Assembly: GCF_002929355.1 (NCBI RefSeq)
Contig: NZ_PJIR01000021.1
Coordinates: 1-36,332 of the forward strand
Length of the DNA: 36,332 nt
From: Arthrobacter sp. B0490
Lineage (GTDB): Bacteria; Actinomycetota; Actinomycetes; Actinomycetales; Micrococcaceae
Reading direction: 5' to 3'
The position numbers and the translations under genes were made by a program. The notes below the pieces were generated by a model, which was not told the DNA's origin, searched no databases, and saw only the letters and a list, made by a program, of their open reading frames with translations. The first letter of the stretch is position 1. Each line of letters opens with the position of its first letter. Positions 7,711-15,312 of this stretch are shown in pieces.

Positions 7711-8058
7711 ATGGCGCAGCGCGTACAGGTGCAATTGGTAGACGACCTCAATGGCGAAGTTGCACAGGAAACGGTCCGGTTCGGGATCGATGGCACCGAC
7801 TACGAGATCGATCTGACAACGGAAAACGCGCAGAAGCTGCGCTCAACCCTGTCCGAGTACGTGGACAAGGCCCGCAAAGCCAAAACCGGGCGCAGGGGCC
7901 AGGGCGCACAGAAAGCCTCCACGTCCTCCTCGACGGGCAGGTCCAAGCGTGAGGACACCCAGCAGATTCGCCAGTGGGCGCAGGACAACGGGTACAACCC
8001 CAGCTCCCGGGGACGGATCACCCAGTCGATCATCGACGCCTACAACGAAGCCCACTAG
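7711..8058 (+). CDS. lsr2: Lsr2 family nucleoid-associated protein
   Basis: A 115-aa homologue of Lsr2, the actinobacterial H-NS-like protein that coats AT-rich and foreign DNA and silences it. The N-terminal dimerisation domain reads MAQRVQVQLVDDLNGEVAQE and ETVRFGIDGTDYEIDLTTEN; the C-terminal DNA-binding domain reads IRQWAQDNGYNPSSRGRITQ followed by SIIDAYNEAH, with the R-G-R that inserts in the minor groove. A basic S/T-rich linker joins them. ATG 7711 has AGGAGTGGAA just upstream and gives the family-standard start, so the earlier ATG at 7687 is not needed. A plasmid copy probably tempers expression of the element in its host, as known for plasmid H-NS-like proteins. Confidence 0.93.
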   Translation: MAQRVQVQLVDDLNGEVAQETVRFGIDGTDYEIDLTTENAQKLRSTLSEYVDKARKAKTGRRGQGAQKASTSSSTGRSKREDTQQIRQWAQDNGYNPSSRGRITQSIIDAYNEAH

Positions 8059-8137
8059 AACTCACAGTTCTCGGTCGACCAGCTGGCAGGGGGATAGTGG
8101 CGGGACTGGATGATGCGATGGTGAATGCTAACGAGCG

Positions 8138-8851
8138 GTGGGCGGAAGCCGGACGCTAAGTCCTTGGCTAAGCCGATCTTGGACTGGGCGAAGCCTTGCG
8201 GATCTATTACACCGCTACTTCCCCGCCGGCGTCACCCTCTACGCTGCTGCCCTCGCCCTGGTCAGCCCGCTCCTGTTCGGCGACGAACTCACGGATTGGC
8301 GTTTTGCACTACAGGTAGGCTCGCTTCTTCTCGCCCTGCTCGCAGCGATTACGGGCTTCGCATACATCTCCAAGCGAATTAAGCCGCGAGCCGAGCTCGG
8401 CAGGAATCTCTCCATTAAGGCGGAGCCTGAGCCGGCGCGGACGTTGCAGGAGCGGACGAAGGAGCACGGCGGGAACGACCCCACCACGGCTTCGTTAGGC
8501 CGGGGCTCCTACCGCAGCGGTCGTCCGCGCGGGATGCCGATCTCGTCGGGCGGGAACGGCTGGCCGTCGTTGTACTTCTCCTCCAGGCGTGTCACCTCGG
8601 CCTCGAGGGCGCGCGCAGCAAGGTCGGAGAGCGATCGGTGTCCCTCGAGCCGACTGGTGGGGCCGTACGCATTCCTGACGCGCTCAACGACCTCTGCCGG
8701 GATCCACACGCCCATCTTCTTTTTCTCTACCGTCGCCGTCTTCGAGGCGGGTCGAGCGGGCACATCAGGGGCTGACGGAGCCTCCACTGTGACGGCAGGC
8801 TCGTCGGGGGCTGTGACCGCCGGCGCGAGAACTACCGGGGCTTCGGGCTGA
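8138..8851 (+). CDS. Doubtful membrane protein ORF running antisense into parB
   Basis: The frame opens at GTG 8138 and stays open to 8851. Between about 8200 and 8460 it has coding-like third positions and encodes two hydrophobic segments (AGVTLYAAALALVSPLLFG and FALQVGSLLLALLAAITGFA) followed by a basic stretch. Beyond 8509 it is antisense to the parB-like gene and is mere shadow. A short membrane protein gene that lost its 3' end here would explain the pattern. No ribosome binding site is evident at the GTG. Confidence 0.25.
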   Translation: MGGSRTLSPWLSRSWTGRSLADLLHRYFPAGVTLYAAALALVSPLLFGDELTDWRFALQVGSLLLALLAAITGFAYISKRIKPRAELGRNLSIKAEPEPARTLQERTKEHGGNDPTTASLGRGSYRSGRPRGMPISSGGNGWPSLYFSSRRVTSASRARAARSESDRCPSSRLVGPYAFLTRSTTSAGIHTPIFFFSTVAVFEAGRAGTSGADGASTVTAGSSGAVTAGARTTGASG

Positions 8852-9045
8852 GTGGCAACCGATTCCAGCACCGGGGGCGCAGCGGCAAGCACGGGCGGCT
8901 CCGGTGCCTCGTCGACCGCGGCCACATCGGCGCCCATGTCTTTGACGACGCTGGACTCAGGAGCCTTCCTCAGACCCTTCTTGCTCTTCAACTGGGCCAG
9001 CGGGTTGGCAGCCCCTCCCCTGCCCGCTGCGGGAGCCGTGCTCAT
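8509..9045 (-). CDS. parB: ParB-like ribbon-helix-helix partition protein
   Basis: A 178-aa protein. Its N-terminus (MSTAPAAGRGGAANPLAQLK and basic residues to about 26) is a plausible ParA-contacting tail; residues 40-105 form a proline/alanine/valine-rich linker; residues 110-157 (KMGVWIPAEVVERVRNAYGP, then HRSLSDLAARALEAEVTRLE) look like a ribbon-helix-helix DNA-binding domain. Such small centromere-binding proteins partner type Ib ParA ATPases. Its ATG at 9045 overlaps the parA stop as ATGA, so the two are translationally coupled, which is the main argument for the role. It is not related to the large HTH ParB family. The palindromic repeats upstream of parA (10019-11320) are candidate binding sites. 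Confidence 0.75.
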   Translation of the reverse strand: MSTAPAAGRGGAANPLAQLKSKKGLRKAPESSVVKDMGADVAAVDEAPEPPVLAAAPPVLESVATQPEAPVVLAPAVTAPDEPAVTVEAPSAPDVPARPASKTATVEKKKMGVWIPAEVVERVRNAYGPTSRLEGHRSLSDLAARALEAEVTRLEEKYNDGQPFPPDEIGIPRGRPLR

Positions 9046-9869
9046 TCCCCGCTTCCCTTCCAGATCTGGAGTGCGAGCTGCTCGAGGTCGGCCACGAGGA
9101 CGTTGGCCACCGACCCGAAGGACCGAAGCGGCAGGCACGCGGCCTGCGCCTTCGCGAAGAGCTCGCGATCGGGCAGCAGCGGGTCCAGCACGAGCTCACC
9201 AAAGTCGTCACGAACTTTGTTGATCCAGTGCGTCTGGTCCATGCGGCCCTTCCGCTCCTTATTGATCACGACGCCGACCAAGTCGATGTTCTCGTTAAGG
9301 TTCTCCTGCACCTCTGAGATCGTCGTGACAATCTCGGAAAGGCCCTCGACGGAGGACACTCGGGGCTCAGTGACGAGCAGGGCGTGGGTCGCCGCGGTGA
9401 GTGCGTTGACGGTCAGCAGGCCCAGCGACGGCGGGCAATCGATGAGGACGACGTCGTAGCTGTCGGCGACCCCCTTCAGCGAGATCCTTAGGCGGTGCTC
9501 TCGCGCCATCATGGCGTCTCGCTCGCGCGATGCAAGGTTCCGCTCCGAGGGGATGACGTCGATCGTGGGCGACCCCTCCCCTGCCGGTTCCTTCGGCAGC
9601 CAGGCCGACCCGGCGGGGACGATGGCGTCCTCGGCCGCGCCGGGGGTGATCTTTTGGTTGTTGTCCGGATCGCCGTACAGCACGTCGTTGAGCGTGAACT
9701 CGGGACCGGTAATACCGAGCGCCGAGGTGGTGTTGCGCTGCGGATCCGCATCGATCACCAGCACACGCTTGCCCAGCTTGTCGGAGAACGCCTCCGCGAG
9801 GCCCGTGACCAGGGTCGTCTTGCCGACGCCGCCCTTCTGGTTACAGACCGCAATGATTCTCGCCGTCAT
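9042..9869 (-). CDS. parA: ParA family partition ATPase
   Basis: A 275-aa ATPase that moves plasmid copies apart by cycling on the nucleoid. It has the deviant Walker A KGGVGKTT (residues 12-19) with the signature lysine, Walker A' VLVIDADPQRNTT, and Walker B YDVVLIDCPPSLGLLT, and ends with the usual ALIVADLEQLA-like helix (here VANVLVADLEQLALQIW). ATG 9869 follows GGAAGG at good spacing and starts directly at the fold (MTARIIAVCNQKGG); the frame upstream to 10007 is not needed, so the protein lacks the N-terminal HTH of long ParA proteins. It is followed by the parB-like gene with an ATGA overlap and preceded by the repeat array. Confidence 0.95.
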   Translation of the reverse strand: MTARIIAVCNQKGGVGKTTLVTGLAEAFSDKLGKRVLVIDADPQRNTTSALGITGPEFTLNDVLYGDPDNNQKITPGAAEDAIVPAGSAWLPKEPAGEGSPTIDVIPSERNLASRERDAMMAREHRLRISLKGVADSYDVVLIDCPPSLGLLTVNALTAATHALLVTEPRVSSVEGLSEIVTTISEVQENLNENIDLVGVVINKERKGRMDQTHWINKVRDDFGELVLDPLLPDRELFAKAQAACLPLRSFGSVANVLVADLEQLALQIWKGSGE

Positions 9870-10018
9870 GGCGTACCTTCCGTTGACTGCAGTGGAGGCC
9901 ACGCCGGAGAGAGCCCAAAGGAGGGCCTTGGGAATCCTCGGTGCCGGCGTGGCCGAAGTTCTTCCGATCAGACTAGCGGCGCGGTGGGGGCCACGGCGGC
10001 AAGCCACGCCGGAGAAGA
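9870..10018 (-). promoter_or_regulatory. parA upstream region
   Basis: The 150 bp between the parA start and the first AATGGAACCATT repeat must hold the parAB promoter if transcription starts outside the array. GGAAGG lies at 9876-9881 on the minus strand. No clear -35/-10 pair was identified. Confidence 0.4.
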
Positions 10019-11320
10019 AATGGAACCATTAGTTACTTTGACACCATTTCTCCCAACCGGCGCCCTCGAGGAATGGAACCATTTACTAAATAAGCAAATG
10101 GTTCCATTTAGTCCAAACCCCCCGACCAGCGCATGCGGGAAGAAATGGTTCCATTTCTACCGAGGCCAACGGAGCAGGACTCTGGCAGAAATGGAACTAA
10201 TGCCCCCACTCCGAGATTCCAAACCCCTCGGCTGTCGGTAGAAATGGAACCATTCCTGCCCGCGTAGGTTGAGAGTGCACCCGGCACTGGGTACCGACAG
10301 CTCGAACTCACCATAAGGTGCCCCTCGATACGAATGGATCAATTTCTTCCGGCGGGCGTAGCCGCGATAACTGCAGAAATGGAACCATTGGGTTCAGTCA
10401 CACCGCCCAGCATCCCGACCGGCTCTAACACTCTGCCCAACCCCGCATCTCCGAACCACGCTCCCTAACGGGCGAACCCGATCGCTTCGAACTGCACACA
10501 GCGCAACCAATGGTTCCATTTCTTTCATAATTGTTGCCGACGTTTCTCCCCGGGCTCGGGTAGAAACGACCCCTTTTCTTCCAGAACCAGCCTCCCGCCG
10601 TGGAAAGAGCTCGCCGGAGAAGCACCAGGGCGATCGGTCACCCGATGCGCGCGGGTAGAAATGGCCCCTTTTCTTCCAACTCTCTTCGCCGGCACATCAC
10701 CAGACCGCCCAGCGACGCGCCGCAACCTGGCGGCACTGAGAGAAAATTGAACCATTTCTACCCGGCATAATTGGTAGAAATGGTACTATTACATTGCAGG
10801 AGTCTTGCATAGAATGGAACCAATTCTCCGCAGGCAGAAACGTCCCTATTGGTCACATTTCTGTCAGCTGCAGCTGGAGCGGGTCCGTCGGCCGCCAGGA
10901 CGGAACGGGGGAGTGGCCTCGCTGGGGGAGTGGGATGCCGGCATACCGGCCATCGGGCTCGAGTGTGGAACGCGGTGCCGAGCTGACCTGACCGCTGGCG
11001 GTCACTCCAGCCAGCAGAGGGGATGCCATCATCGGATGGAACGTAGAAACGGACTCACCATACGAAATGGTTCCATTCGGCGAGGCCTCTACCTCGGACC
11101 ACCAACAGGAATGTGGCCACGAAATGAAACGGTTCCATTTCTTCCTGCCTGAAGGCTGTGTCTGTAGATGCTGTACGACAGGGGCTCGAAGAGGTCGTGG
11201 GAAGAAAAGGGGTCACGTGACGAAACGGTTCCATTAGCTTCTACGGGGTGTAACGGCGCGGCAGGTCGCGACGGGGAAGCGGCGGGTAGAAATGTACCTA
11301 TTGGACGAAACAGTTCCATT
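10019..11320. repeat. Array of AATGG(AA/TT)CCATT repeats: iterons or partition centromere
   Basis: Eight exact copies of AATGGAACCATT or its complement start at 10019, 10072, 10097, 10144, 10243, 10378, 10509 and 11066. Variants with one or two changes start at 10190, 10333, 10745, 10779, 10813, 11128, 11224 and 11309, and weaker ones at 10660 and 11290. The best copies are embedded in a longer palindrome, GTAGAAATGG/CCATTTCTACC. Spacing is irregular and both orientations occur. The array fills the gap between rep (ends 11336) and parA (starts 9869) and contains no gene. Iterons for the initiator and binding sites for the ParB-like protein are both plausible, and the array may serve both. Confidence 0.85.
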
Positions 11321-11335
11321 TCGGCCGAGGTGCTC

Positions 11336-13159
11336 CTATCGGAAGACGAAGGACGCGAGCGTCACCTCGTCGTCGAGCGGCTCGAACAGGTGCCAGGGAT
11401 AGTCGTCACCGGGGGAGAGGAGCTGCTGCTGCGCGCTGGCGGTGTTGCCGGCGAGCCAGGCCCTCCAGGCGGCGCGTTCGGCCCGGTAGCGGGTGAGCTG
11501 GCGTTCGACGGCCTCCGGGACACCGAAGTACTCGGCGAGCAGGGCGAGGCTGGTGCCTGGCACGAGGGCCCACGACCGGGTGGGGGAGCGAACGATGAGG
11601 TTCCAAGCTGCCAGTACCTCGAGAGCCGTCGACGCCGCGGTACGACCGAGGCCAGTGGAATCGAGCAGTTCGGTCGTCGATAGGGGAGTGGTGGACTGCT
11701 CAAGGGCCTCGTAGAGCAACGCTGCGGGGATCCCGAGCTCCCGAAAAGCTGGCCTGAGGGCGTGGATCTTGCCCTTGCGCCAGGAGATCTCGGAAGCTGC
11801 CTCCTGCAGGAGCTGCGGGACAGCGAGGGTGTAAAGATCGCCGTGGGTACCGCGTCCTGAGTCGATCAGCGTAATTAACGGGTCGGCTTCGCTCCGGAGG
11901 GCCTTGAGGTGGGCTGCGACGGTGGTGTGGTCGATCCCGGCGGCGATTGCCAGCGACCGCGTTCCGAACTCGATGTACCTGCTGCCAGTCATGTGCGCTG
12001 CGGCCCCTAGAGCCCTCAGCAGCATCCTCTTGGCCATGCCATCCCTGCTGTCCCTGTACCGGACCTCAGCCAGAGCCACTGCATTGCGCCAGGTCCGGAT
12101 GAATCGGTGCTCAGAGTCAGAGCCGCGTGCGACGGAGGCAGTAACTTCTGCCGGCTGTGTATTTGGCTGGCTTGTGGGGGAATTACGGGCATTGTTCTTT
12201 CCGCTCGTCTGGGCGGCAAGAAACGCCTTAGCCTTCCGCCAGTCGCGCTCGAGTGCCTTGAAGCGGTGGTGGCTGCGGTAGCGGGAGAAGAACTGGGCCA
12301 GCCCGGGCCAGATGCCCTGCTTCATACGCCGTTCGACGTCCAGCAGCCCGAGACCTGCCGCTGCAGCCGCGACGAGGACGGCCTGACGGGCTTCCGAGGG
12401 AGAGTCGTAGCGGGCGGTGTCGAAGATCCCGTGGGTGGCGATCGCCAGGGTCGTGCGGGACATGCCGCGAACCGGCGTGACCGCGTCCTGACTGTCCACG
12501 TCGGTCGATGCCTCGTACTCCTGCTCGAGGCGGAGTGCGCGTACTGCGGCGATCTCGGACGCGAGGTCTGCGACTAGCCGGGCCCAGACGGACTTGGAGT
12601 TCGGTCGACGGGCGATGTCGTAGGCCATGGTCAGGCTCATATCGAGCATCTGGTGTCCGCCGCGCTTGTGGACGCTGCCGGGCGTGCGCATGCAGCCGTG
12701 ATGGAGGTTCTGGTGCGGGGACTTGTCCAGGCTGCGGTGCCGCGTGCCGAGGGCTTCGACGACCTCACGGGCCTCGTGGAAGGGCACGCGTTCCTGCAGG
12801 GGGATGTAGATGTGGCGGCCACCGTTGGGGGAGTAGTCGGCAATCCAGCGGGCGCCCATGTCGTGGAGCCAGGCCGTAACGAGGTAGACGTCGGCGTCCA
12901 CCCTGTCGGTGCCGTCCACGGAGGAGTCGAAGTCGAGGAAGATAGCGCGGCAGGTGCCGTCCTTGCCGATGATGCGAACGGCGGCCGGCTTCGACGGCAG
13001 GCCGTCGGTCAGCTCGCGCTCAAAGCGCTGGGGGTAGCTTTTACCGGCGTCCGGGGAAATGCGGACGCGTGGTTGACCAGCAAGGAGGGGTGCGAGGGCT
13101 GCCCACACCACGGCGGGGTCGTCAGAAACAGCCGCGACACGCGGCACGCCGGGGTGCAT
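11336..13159 (-). CDS. rep: Plasmid replication initiator with archaeo-eukaryotic primase-like domain
   Basis: A 607-aa protein. The N-terminal part looks like a primase/polymerase (AEP) domain: AIFLDFDSSVDG with paired acidic residues D76 and D78, then WIADYSPNGGRHIYIPL (about 105-121) and the downstream CMRTPGSVHKRGGHQ (156-170), a typical layout in replication proteins of actinobacterial plasmids. The C-terminal half (about 370-560) has winged-helix-like stretches (IAAGIDHTTVAAHLKALRSE, LLDSTGLGRTAASTALEVLA) able to bind repeats. No helicase P-loop is present, so the host helicase would be recruited. The start is the only ATG; there is no strong ribosome binding site and the frame is closed 29 codons upstream. 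The gene borders the AATGGAACCATT array, which supports the initiator role. Confidence 0.75.
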   Translation of the reverse strand: MHPGVPRVAAVSDDPAVVWAALAPLLAGQPRVRISPDAGKSYPQRFERELTDGLPSKPAAVRIIGKDGTCRAIFLDFDSSVDGTDRVDADVYLVTAWLHDMGARWIADYSPNGGRHIYIPLQERVPFHEAREVVEALGTRHRSLDKSPHQNLHHGCMRTPGSVHKRGGHQMLDMSLTMAYDIARRPNSKSVWARLVADLASEIAAVRALRLEQEYEASTDVDSQDAVTPVRGMSRTTLAIATHGIFDTARYDSPSEARQAVLVAAAAAGLGLLDVERRMKQGIWPGLAQFFSRYRSHHRFKALERDWRKAKAFLAAQTSGKNNARNSPTSQPNTQPAEVTASVARGSDSEHRFIRTWRNAVALAEVRYRDSRDGMAKRMLLRALGAAAHMTGSRYIEFGTRSLAIAAGIDHTTVAAHLKALRSEADPLITLIDSGRGTHGDLYTLAVPQLLQEAASEISWRKGKIHALRPAFRELGIPAALLYEALEQSTTPLSTTELLDSTGLGRTAASTALEVLAAWNLIVRSPTRSWALVPGTSLALLAEYFGVPEAVERQLTRYRAERAAWRAWLAGNTASAQQQLLSPGDDYPWHLFEPLDDEVTLASFVFR

Positions 13160-13331
13160 GATTTCTGGCAGCGCAGCAAGGCGCTGTTGTACGATGAACC
13201 TGTTCCTCTCAAAGGAATAGCGAAGGGACCCTTCACTGGGGTTTGTTCAAAGGGCAGGATCCGCAAGGACCCTGTAACGGCTCTTCACCCTCGCCGGCAA
13301 GCATCCGGGTGATGAGCAACATCTGTCATTG

Positions 13332-13356
13332 GAAGGCCCGCCTTATGCGGGCCTTC
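13332..13356. terminator. Stem-loop terminator
   Basis: GAAGGCCCGC (13332-13341), loop CTTAT, GCGGGCCTTC (13347-13356): a perfect 10-bp stem with a GC-rich core. It lies six bases after the stop of the small ribbon-helix-helix gene and ahead of rep. The downstream side is not U-rich on the minus strand, as is common in actinobacteria. Confidence 0.75.
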
Positions 13357-13362
13357 TTATGC

Positions 13363-13590
13363 TTAAGAGGCCATGTTGATCGGCAGGACCTCCTGGTTGT
13401 CCCTCTTAGTGAGATCCACGTGCTGGAGGCGCATGGCAAGGGCAGACTCGATCATCTCCGTGATCGTGAGTCCTTCGAGCTCGGCGGCCTGATGTACTTG
13501 GTCCGCCATGCGGGCAGGGATCTTTCCACCGACGAATCGACGGTCGCCTTTGAACCGGCGACCGATCTTGCGTGGAGTAGATTCAGCCAT
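13363..13590 (-). CDS. Small ribbon-helix-helix DNA-binding protein
   Basis: A 75-aa protein: basic N-terminus (MAESTPRKIGRRFKGDRRFV) and a ribbon-helix-helix/CopG-like region (GGKIPARMADQVHQAAELEG, LTITEMIESALAMRLQHV). ATG 13590 has AAAGGA ten bases upstream; a TTG two codons earlier is too close to that site. Such proteins serve as copy-number repressors next to rep or as relaxosome accessory factors next to oriT. The gene is separated from rep by a terminator, and its upstream DNA is rich in dyads (13598-14222), its likely targets. Confidence 0.7.
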   Translation of the reverse strand: MAESTPRKIGRRFKGDRRFVGGKIPARMADQVHQAAELEGLTITEMIESALAMRLQHVDLTKRDNQEVLPINMAS

Positions 13591-13760
13591 TCCCAATCGG
13601 TCCTTTGCTCATGTGCGCTCCGATTGCCGGCCAACGCTGACTCGGTAGCACGAGGATCAATCTGTCTCTAGCTGCTCCTAGGCTCCGAGCTCGTCGCGCG
13701 GTCGCCCAGTTGCGGCTAGTGAAAAACTACCAGCGCCGGGGAACGATTGCCGGGAAGCTG

Positions 13761-13786
13761 GCACATCGTTTTGTAAAACGATGTGC
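13761..13786. promoter_or_regulatory. Perfect 26-bp palindrome
   Basis: Arms GCACATCGTTTT and AAAACGATGTGC with GT at the centre. Too short a loop for an RNA hairpin, so it is more likely a binding site for a dimeric DNA-binding protein or a recombination site. It lies 170 bp upstream of the ribbon-helix-helix gene. Confidence 0.6.
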
Positions 13787-13945
13787 GCGTGAGCTGATCG
13801 GAGGACGCTCCGAAGCATCGCGCGAGCTGGACGCACGGGCCACGCCTGCCGACCCGTGGGCGAAATGCACCTAATGTCCCCATTGTTTCCGGGCTTTTTG
13901 CGGCCTGGATGAGGCCGAACAGGACCCAAACTGCCCGCGATCCTC

Positions 13946-13966
13946 AACGGTTCCATTTGAACCGTT
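13946..13966. repeat. Outlying copy of the AATGG-type repeat within an inverted repeat
   Basis: AACGGTTCCATT at 13946-13957 equals variants at 11128 and 11224 in the main array. It is also the left side of AACGGTTC-CATTT-GAACCGTT, a perfect 8-bp dyad. It is the only copy noticed on the other side of rep, 0.8 kb upstream of it. Confidence 0.7.
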
Positions 13967-14159
13967 TCTTCCTCATCATGCCGAAGATGCCTGCTATCGT
14001 TTTTCGTTAGACGCCTGAAGGGCATCCGTGGAGGCCGACGAACCGCTCTGGGAAAAAGTTTTTGGAAGGTGTGTCGGCGTGTCGCACTGAAGGACGAGGT
14101 GTGAGTGGGGGTGTCGCGCGACACGTGCCCCTGCTTGCCGGTCGGCTGCATCTGGCTCC

Positions 14160-14208
14160 CTAACGATTGAAGGACTGTACCAATATGGCACAGTCCTTCA
14201 ATCGTTAG
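14160..14208. terminator. Perfect 19-bp inverted repeat, terminator or oriT stem
   Basis: CTAACGATTGAAGGACTGT at 14160-14178 and its exact complement at 14190-14208, separated by 11 bases. It lies 14 bp beyond the stop of the small HTH gene, where a terminator is expected. The arms are longer and less GC-rich than a usual actinobacterial terminator, so a role as nic-site stem or protein-binding site is an alternative. Confidence 0.6.
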
Positions 14209-14222
14209 CAATTAGATCAGGT

Positions 14223-14531
14223 TCAACTCCTCCATGCCCACTGGATCAGCTTCGCTTTGGCCTCTTCGGCGGGAATGTCGATCGACCTCGAGCGAAAGGC
14301 TTCTCCGAACATGGTTCTGACTGACTTCGCCGTGCGGAAGTATTGGCCGTGCTTGTCGATGCGGCGGGCGGAGACGCCGAGGTAACGGGCCGTCTGCCGG
14401 CGGTTCATGCCGGCCTCGACGCAGATCCTGACGGCACGGAAAATGACGGCGTAGGCGGCCTCGTTCTCCGGGTTCGCCTTGGTCAAGATCCGCTCTACAG
14501 CGATCTTGGCCTCTGGTGGTGTCTTACTCAC
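14223..14531 (-). CDS. Small HTH DNA-binding protein
   Basis: A 102-aa protein. GTG 14531 with GAGGAG six bases upstream gives VSKTPPEAKIAVERIL. Residues about 30-60 (VRICVEAGMNRRQTARYLGV, then SARRIDKHGQYF) form a clear helix-turn-helix of the type in which MNRRQTARYLGVSARRI carries the two helices. It is the third gene of the leftward operon with the seven-TM protein and the GTG-started regulator, separated from the TM gene by only 10 bp. It probably regulates the element; the nearby dyads are candidate operators. Family not identified. Confidence 0.65.
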   Translation of the reverse strand: MSKTPPEAKIAVERILTKANPENEAAYAVIFRAVRICVEAGMNRRQTARYLGVSARRIDKHGQYFRTAKSVRTMFGEAFRSRSIDIPAEEAKAKLIQWAWRS

Positions 14532-14541
14532 GTTCCGCTCC

Positions 14542-15312
14542 TCACTTGATCGACAGGCCGGTGTCGAAGGTCTTGCGTGCCAGCTGGCGTGACTTTGCAA
14601 AGGCGAAGGCCCACAGTCCGAGGACGACGCAGGCTGTCGATACGTGGGTGACCAGCTCGAAGATGTAGAACGCTTCGCCCCCGGCCTGTAGTTCCAGCGG
14701 GTAGGCGATGGCGCGTGCGATCGAGAGGACGAAGCCGACGAAGATGAGCCTCGAGGCCAGGCGCCCGAACTGGAGCGGGTTTTTGCGGCTGTCTCGGAAG
14801 ACCGGCAGCAGGAGGGGCCCCAGCACGTAGGCGGTGTAGGCGAGGACGATCCACTCGTTCCATTCCACTGCCGCCTGATCCGCGTAGTCGACCAGGCGGG
14901 GTGATGGTGTGGGGGTCTCGGCCGCGAGGAGCGTGAAGAACACTCCGAGGGCGGCGATCACGACTGCCAGTGCGCCGCGTTTTCCTACGATCCAGTTGAT
15001 AGCTGTATCTGAGCCGTAGGCGACGGCGAGGTGCACGCCGAGGACCGCTACAGCTCCCATGGCGCAGCATTTGGCTATGAAGTCGGTGCCGTTGGAAATA
15101 GGCACGATCGATTCCAGCACCTGGTAGACGCCCGGCAGGGAGAAGACGTAGGCGGCGGTCAGCAGCACTCCCATCAGGGCCAACCGGCCACTGGGTCGCA
15201 GCAGTGCCCGCGCCCCTTCGGGGGTCGTCCTGGATGTCAGGCGGTGGAACGTCAGTCCACCGAGGAAGATCAGCATGAAGCTGACTGAGATGACGTAAAT
15301 GCTGTCGTTCAT
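14542..15312 (-). CDS. Seven-TM membrane protein (MAB_1171c-like)
   Basis: A 256-aa integral membrane protein with about seven hydrophobic segments (near residues 5-22, 44-62, 82-102, 113-130, 152-170, 186-206, 218-240). Short charged loops separate them, and a Pro/Thr-rich patch (AAETPTPSPR) lies near residue 130. The layout resembles MAB_1171c-type membrane proteins that occur next to XRE-type regulators on actinobacterial chromosomes and plasmids. Its start overlaps the stop of the upstream regulator as ATGA, so expression is coupled. A sensor or regulatory partner for the HTH protein is a reasonable inference; transport is also possible. Confidence 0.6.
   Translation of the reverse strand: MNDSIYVISVSFMLIFLGGLTFHRLTSRTTPEGARALLRPSGRLALMGVLLTAAYVFSLPGVYQVLESIVPISNGTDFIAKCCAMGAVAVLGVHLAVAYGSDTAINWIVGKRGALAVVIAALGVFFTLLAAETPTPSPRLVDYADQAAVEWNEWIVLAYTAYVLGPLLLPVFRDSRKNPLQFGRLASRLIFVGFVLSIARAIAYPLELQAGGEAFYIFELVTHVSTACVVLGLWAFAFAKSRQLARKTFDTGLSIK

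Larger units (their letters stand above)
13598..14222. other. Gene-free region with several perfect dyads; candidate oriT or regulatory region
   Basis: No convincing gene (the 177-aa leftward frame 13678-14211 is arginine/proline/serine-rich with no ribosome binding site). Perfect dyads: 13761-13786 (two 12-bp arms, 2-bp centre), 13946-13966 (AACGGTTC/GAACCGTT, overlapping one AATGG-type repeat), 14111-14124 (GTGTCGCGCGACAC) and 14160-14208 (19-bp arms). The region lies between the ribbon-helix-helix gene and the HTH operon, next to the secretion operon. Confidence 0.5.

Noticed and set aside
10019..11320. CRISPR array
   Set aside because: The repeats are 12-22 bp near-palindromes with irregular spacing and both orientations, not regular repeats with uniform spacers, and no cas gene is near.
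11336..11683. Forward frames antisense to rep
   Set aside because: Shadow frames; rep on the minus strand has clear primase-like and HTH segments, and the forward ones resemble nothing.
13678..14211. 177-aa leftward open frame upstream of the small RHH gene
   Set aside because: Composition is Arg/Pro/Ser-rich without domain signature, there is no ribosome binding site, and it runs through several perfect dyads.
14720..15070. Arginine-rich leftward frame inside the seven-TM gene
   Set aside because: It is the shifted translation of a GC-rich membrane protein gene, with no start signal.
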